The notes under the pieces: model-generated
Databases searched by the model: none
Seen by the model: only the letters and a program-made list of their open reading frames with translations
What the model was told of the DNA's origin: nothing
Source of the DNA: Pseudomonadota bacterium
Lineage (GTDB): Bacteria; Pseudomonadota; Alphaproteobacteria; Rhizobiales; Hyphomicrobiaceae
Direction of reading: 5' to 3'
NCBI GenBank assembly: GCA_021813195.1
Contig: JAKALI010000123.1
Span: 1 to 9,276 of the forward strand
Length of the DNA: 9,276 nt
Program-made: the position numbers and the translations under genes
Shown here: piece by piece, positions 7,701 to 9,276 of the stretch
Numbering within the stretch: position 1 is the first letter of the stretch
Layout of the letters: every line of letters begins with the position of its first letter

Positions 7701-8143
7701 GCGCGGAAGAGCAAATACAACTTCGCGTGCAGCGGATATTGGAGGAACAGTTTTACGATGACCTTACCTGATCGCAACTGACGAGCAAGGCAGCGCAGGC
7801 CCGTTTCATCGGCCTCATTGGGGGCCCCGAGTGTGAGTTGGGTCTTGAACTGTTCGGCTAACTCACGTCGCTGCCGCTTGACCGTGGCACCATCCAGCCC
7901 GGCGACATCGCCGGTTAAAGTCAGTGCGGCGCGCAATTCCTCCTGCGGCAGCCGCTGCATCCCGACCAGCACACGGCAACGCGACTTCTCCCCGCCCGCA
8001 TACCGCTCGATCCGGTCATCGATCTGGCGCCATCCGCGCAGATTGAAGTACCCGACACAGAAATCCGCTCGCTCGGACACCTCCAGCGAAGCGCGCAGCG
8101 CCGGAAGCAGATCCTTGTCGATGTTGTCGAAAATGCGCGGCAC
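4781..8143 (-). CDS. PLD-nuclease/SNF2-type helicase fusion, helicase of the defence operon
   Basis: This 1120-residue protein carries an N-terminal phospholipase-D-like domain with one HKD half-site (HAKLYLL, H139 and K141, then GSSNLTFSGL at 159-168). That predicts a nuclease or DNA-binding site formed by dimerisation. An SNF2/SF2 ATPase core follows: motif I GDVVGLGKT (279-287), motif II DESH (352-355), motif III LSATP (382-386), motif IV KLLIFTQF (731-738), motif V ATDVLSEGQNLQ (796-807), motif VI QRAGRIDRIGQ (826-836). About 340 residues separate motifs III and IV, including an acidic stretch near 623-652, as in RapA/DrmD-like enzymes. The C-terminal ~250 residues are helical and charged, with no domain I can name. 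The start is GTG; an in-frame TAG lies 12 bases upstream, so no longer start is possible. It is first in the operon and joined to the methyltransferase as TAA-ATG. Its likely role is ATP-driven movement on invading DNA, perhaps with cutting. The motifs make the domain calls firm; the defence role is from context. Confidence 0.93.
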   Translation of the reverse strand: MPRIFDNIDKDLLPALRASLEVSERADFCVGYFNLRGWRQIDDRIERYAGGEKSRCRVLVGMQRLPQEELRAALTLTGDVAGLDGATVKRQRRELAEQFKTQLTLGAPNEADETGLRCLARQLRSGKVIVKLFLQYPLHAKLYLLFRADPQNPMVGYVGSSNLTFSGLLKQGELNVDVLDEDACAKLSAWFDARWNERWCEDISEELAELIEQSWAREEAVPPYQIYLKMAYHLSREARQGVTEFRIPKVFEGELLEFQARAVQIAANHLNKRHGVLIGDVVGLGKTRIGAALARMFEDDFGIETLIVCPKNIVPMWENYREQYGLRGRVMSLTRVARDLRDLRPYRLILIDESHNLRNREGRRYKALLEYIRECQAKVIMLSATPYNKDYRDLSNQLRLFLPEDKSLFARPEKLIETEFNGNERLFESKKQCKANTLQGFEHSPHAEDWRNLLRHYMVRRTRSFILEHYSLLDEKGRPYLELDESNRAYFPKRHARTLGFPIRDTDPGDQYARLYADDVVDMVNRLKLPRYGLGNYVDEKRKDEASAAETRSLDDLARAGRRLMGFCRTNLFKRLESSGGSFLMSLERHALRNYVFLYALEQNQPLPIGSQDAALLDPRLVDDEDGYAARDLIEEAEDGDEANGLVVMEANESAMRAEAARAYRTYSGHAKKRFKWMDTKFFRKDLAADLMADVQAILELLRRVGLWDAARDTKLNALASLIEDKHPKQKLLIFTQFADTARYLGCELDRRKVKSLGVVTGDTPDPSAMAWRFSPVSNEKRKQVAKAEELRVLIATDVLSEGQNLQDAAIVVNYDLPWAIIRLIQRAGRIDRIGQKSSEIECYSFLPAEGVERIIRLRSRVRERLKQNAEVVGTDEAFFEDDFSAETLRDLYNEKAGVLDDPEDDEVDLSSYAWQIWNDATKDDQPLKAAVEALPPVAYSAKGMDAEDGVLVYLRTPDDNDALAWFNSKGDVVTESQLDILRAAACTPETPVRPRSTGHHDLVRQAVENLLDQEKSTGGNLGRPSGPRAKTYEKLKRHAEHLRGTLFESPELLRAIDDIYQRPLKEVAADTLQRQLRTGIADDALAELVIMLREEAKLVQDEEEAARREPQIICSLGLV

Positions 8144-8335
8144 TGGTCTTTTCTTCTAAATTCTGAACTTCTATTTTTGAAATCCAGCTTCCAGAGCGGG
8201 TTCTAGAAAGGCTATGTTGCAGGCATTGACAACTGTGAGGCCATAGCTGCTCAGCGCCCGTACAGAACCAAATGGATTAAATTGCGAGTACCGGGCAATC
8301 TATCGCAAGCCCGTGTATTAGGCAATGCCGCCCGG
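8144..8335. other. Intergenic gap between the glycosyltransferase and the defence operon (probable operon leader/promoter region)
   Basis: This is the only sizeable non-coding gap right of the junction and must hold the start signals of the three-gene operon unless it is read through from the glycosyltransferase. It is more AT-rich near the helicase gene. A minus-strand TTGTCA (8232-8227) is followed after 17 bases by TTTCTA (8209-8204). This is a poor -10 match, so the promoter is only tentative. Just past the glycosyltransferase stop, CGGGC (8292-8296) can pair with GCCCG (8309-8313), and a longer-range pair CCGGGC (8291-8296)/GCCCGG (8330-8335) also exists. Neither is followed by a clear U-run, so I do not call a terminator. 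I see no tRNA, small ORF or clear operator. Confidence 0.4.
8148..8157 (-). promoter_or_regulatory. Purine-rich ribosome binding site deciding the GTG start of the helicase gene
   Basis: On the minus strand AGAAGAAAAG lies 4 bases before the GTG at 8143-8141. It is a weak Shine-Dalgarno match. The in-frame stop TAG at 8158-8156 overlaps its upstream end, so this GTG is the first possible start in the frame. Confidence 0.45.
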
Positions 8336-9276
8336 CTACTTGGATTCTATAAGGCGCGCGTAGAGTTCCGTCAACCGCAGCGCCATAGCATCCAGCCCGT
8401 ACGGCTCCACCCTGCGCCGCGCCGCTACGCCCATCTTCGCTGCGTGGCCAGGCGCGGCCGCAAGGTTGAGGCAGCGCGCGAGTTCGACCACGTCGAGAGC
8501 GTCGCGGGAAACGTAGCCCTCGACACCGCTTTCGATGAACTCGGCCGCGCCGCACTGCAAGGTGGTAATTAGCGGCAGGCTGCAGGCCATGGCTTCCAAC
8601 GCTGCATTTGGGAATGGATCATACAGCGTGGGCAGGACGAAGCAATCGGCCATGCCGTACCAGGGCTTCACGTCCTTTTGCGCGCCGGCGAAGTGCACGC
8701 GATCGGCAAGCTTCATATCTCCCACTGCGCTCTGCATTGATGCGAGCTCCCGGTCCGCGCCCACTACGATCAGGTGCGCATCGCGCACGCCGGTCATCGC
8801 ACGCAACAATTGCGGCACGCCTTTGCGCGCGAAGCCAGAGCCTACGAAAAGAAACACCATCGATGAATCGGAGATGCCGAGTTCAGCGCGTTTTCGCGCT
8901 CGCCACTCCCCGCGTAGCGCCGGATTGAAGGCGGCGAGGTCGACGCCGTTGTAGATCACGTGCAGCTTGTCCTCGGCCAAGCCGAAGTAGCGGCGCACTT
9001 CCTCCTTGACCATGTTCGAGTTGCAGATCACTGCGCGCAGGTGCGGGCTCTCGAATAGGCGCTTTTCAGCAGCCCTCGTGTACAGATGGTAAGGGTTGAG
9101 CACGAGGGCAATGCGCTCGAGCAACCCGGCCGCCCGGGAGCGGTTGGCAAGCCACTGGCGATGCACGCCGTCGCCGGCGCGATAGACGTCGCAGCAGCTG
9201 ATGCGCTCGTGCGATTGCACCAGATCGAAGCTGTGCGCTTTCACCTCGGCGCAGACGGCGCGGGCAAAGCCCCAGT
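8336..9276 (-). CDS. GT4-family glycosyltransferase, LPS-core type (5' end beyond the right edge)
   Basis: This GT-B fold enzyme likely transfers a sugar from a nucleotide-sugar donor to lipopolysaccharide core or a similar surface glycan at the cytoplasmic face of the inner membrane. The frame is open to the right edge, with ten sense codons upstream of a GTG at 9244. The visible part begins at about residue 90-100 of a WaaG-like protein, so that GTG is probably internal and the N-terminal acceptor lobe is missing. Counting from it, VQSHERI...DVYRAGDGVHR (9-29) aligns by eye with the WaaG region around its DVYFAAD motif. The donor lobe follows: VIYNGVD (97-102), the phosphate-binding loop FVGSGFARKG (133-142), IVVGAD (159-164) and the donor-site signature DPFPNAALE (209-217), an EX7E-type motif with Asp as first residue. 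It shares strand with the defence operon but is separated by 192 bp and is probably unrelated host gene content. Confidence 0.85.
   Translation of the reverse strand, partial: WGFARAVCAEVKAHSFDLVQSHERISCCDVYRAGDGVHRQWLANRSRAAGLLERIALVLNPYHLYTRAAEKRLFESPHLRAVICNSNMVKEEVRRYFGLAEDKLHVIYNGVDLAAFNPALRGEWRARKRAELGISDSSMVFLFVGSGFARKGVPQLLRAMTGVRDAHLIVVGADRELASMQSAVGDMKLADRVHFAGAQKDVKPWYGMADCFVLPTLYDPFPNAALEAMACSLPLITTLQCGAAEFIESGVEGYVSRDALDVVELARCLNLAAAPGHAAKMGVAARRRVEPYGLDAMALRLTELYARLIESK

Noticed and set aside
87..8143. A complete DISARM system
   Set aside because: DrmD-like and DrmMI-like proteins are present, but there is no DrmA helicase or DUF1998 DrmB, and an AAA15 ATPase follows the methyltransferase. 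Missing genes beyond the left junction cannot be ruled out.
87..8143. A BREX system based on the PglX-like methyltransferase
   Set aside because: None of BrxA, BrxB, BrxC/PglY, PglZ or BrxL is seen in the window, and the helicase is a PLD-SNF2 fusion not typical of BREX.
8226..8231. Perfect TTGACA on the plus strand as a -35 box
   Set aside because: No reasonable -10 box follows at 15-18 bases, and no plus-strand gene lies downstream.
8291..8335. Rho-independent terminator after the glycosyltransferase
   Set aside because: Short GC arms exist, but the loops are long and no U-run follows on the minus strand.

Overview
The window reads as a metagenomic or otherwise composite contig. Nearly all of it (about position 120 to the right edge) is GC-rich (about 55-60% in the stretches I counted by hand). 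Every gene there lies on the minus strand, in the style of a Gram-negative proteobacterium, possibly a betaproteobacterium. That placement rests on the look of the proteins, especially an LPS-type glycosyltransferase, and not on a marker gene. The first ~120 bases are different: they are AT-rich (about 37% GC by hand count). Read on the plus strand from base 2, they encode a stretch that looks like an internal piece of a Bacteroidota secreted repeat protein. That frame loses all sense near position 110-122, so a breakpoint (assembly chimera or real recombination) probably lies there.

Layout, in the direction of transcription from right to left: (1) the 3' part of a GT4-family glycosyltransferase, cut off by the right edge (8336-9276); (2) a 192-bp intergenic gap; (3) a 1120-aa protein joining an N-terminal phospholipase-D-type nuclease half-site to an SNF2/SF2 helicase (4781-8143, GTG start); (4) a 1188-aa Eco57I/PglX-like adenine-N6 DNA methyltransferase (1214-4780); (5) an AAA15/RecF-like ATPase (87-1217) whose last few codons run into the AT-rich piece.

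The helicase, methyltransferase and ATPase genes form a tight operon. The helicase stop TAA directly abuts the methyltransferase ATG, and the methyltransferase stop shares an ATGA with the ATPase start. Helicase plus methylase plus ATPase is the layout of an anti-phage defence system. It matches what I recall being named 'Hma' (helicase-methylase-ATPase) in defence-system catalogues, and it is related to DISARM (DrmD/DrmMI), BREX (PglX) and Type ISP/IIG restriction-modification enzymes. A likely scheme is that the methyltransferase marks self DNA, the helicase translocates on or remodels unmodified DNA and may cut it with its PLD domain, and the ATPase acts as a sensor or regulator. This scheme is inference. 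Because the contig appears to break just after the ATPase, further genes of the system may have been lost.
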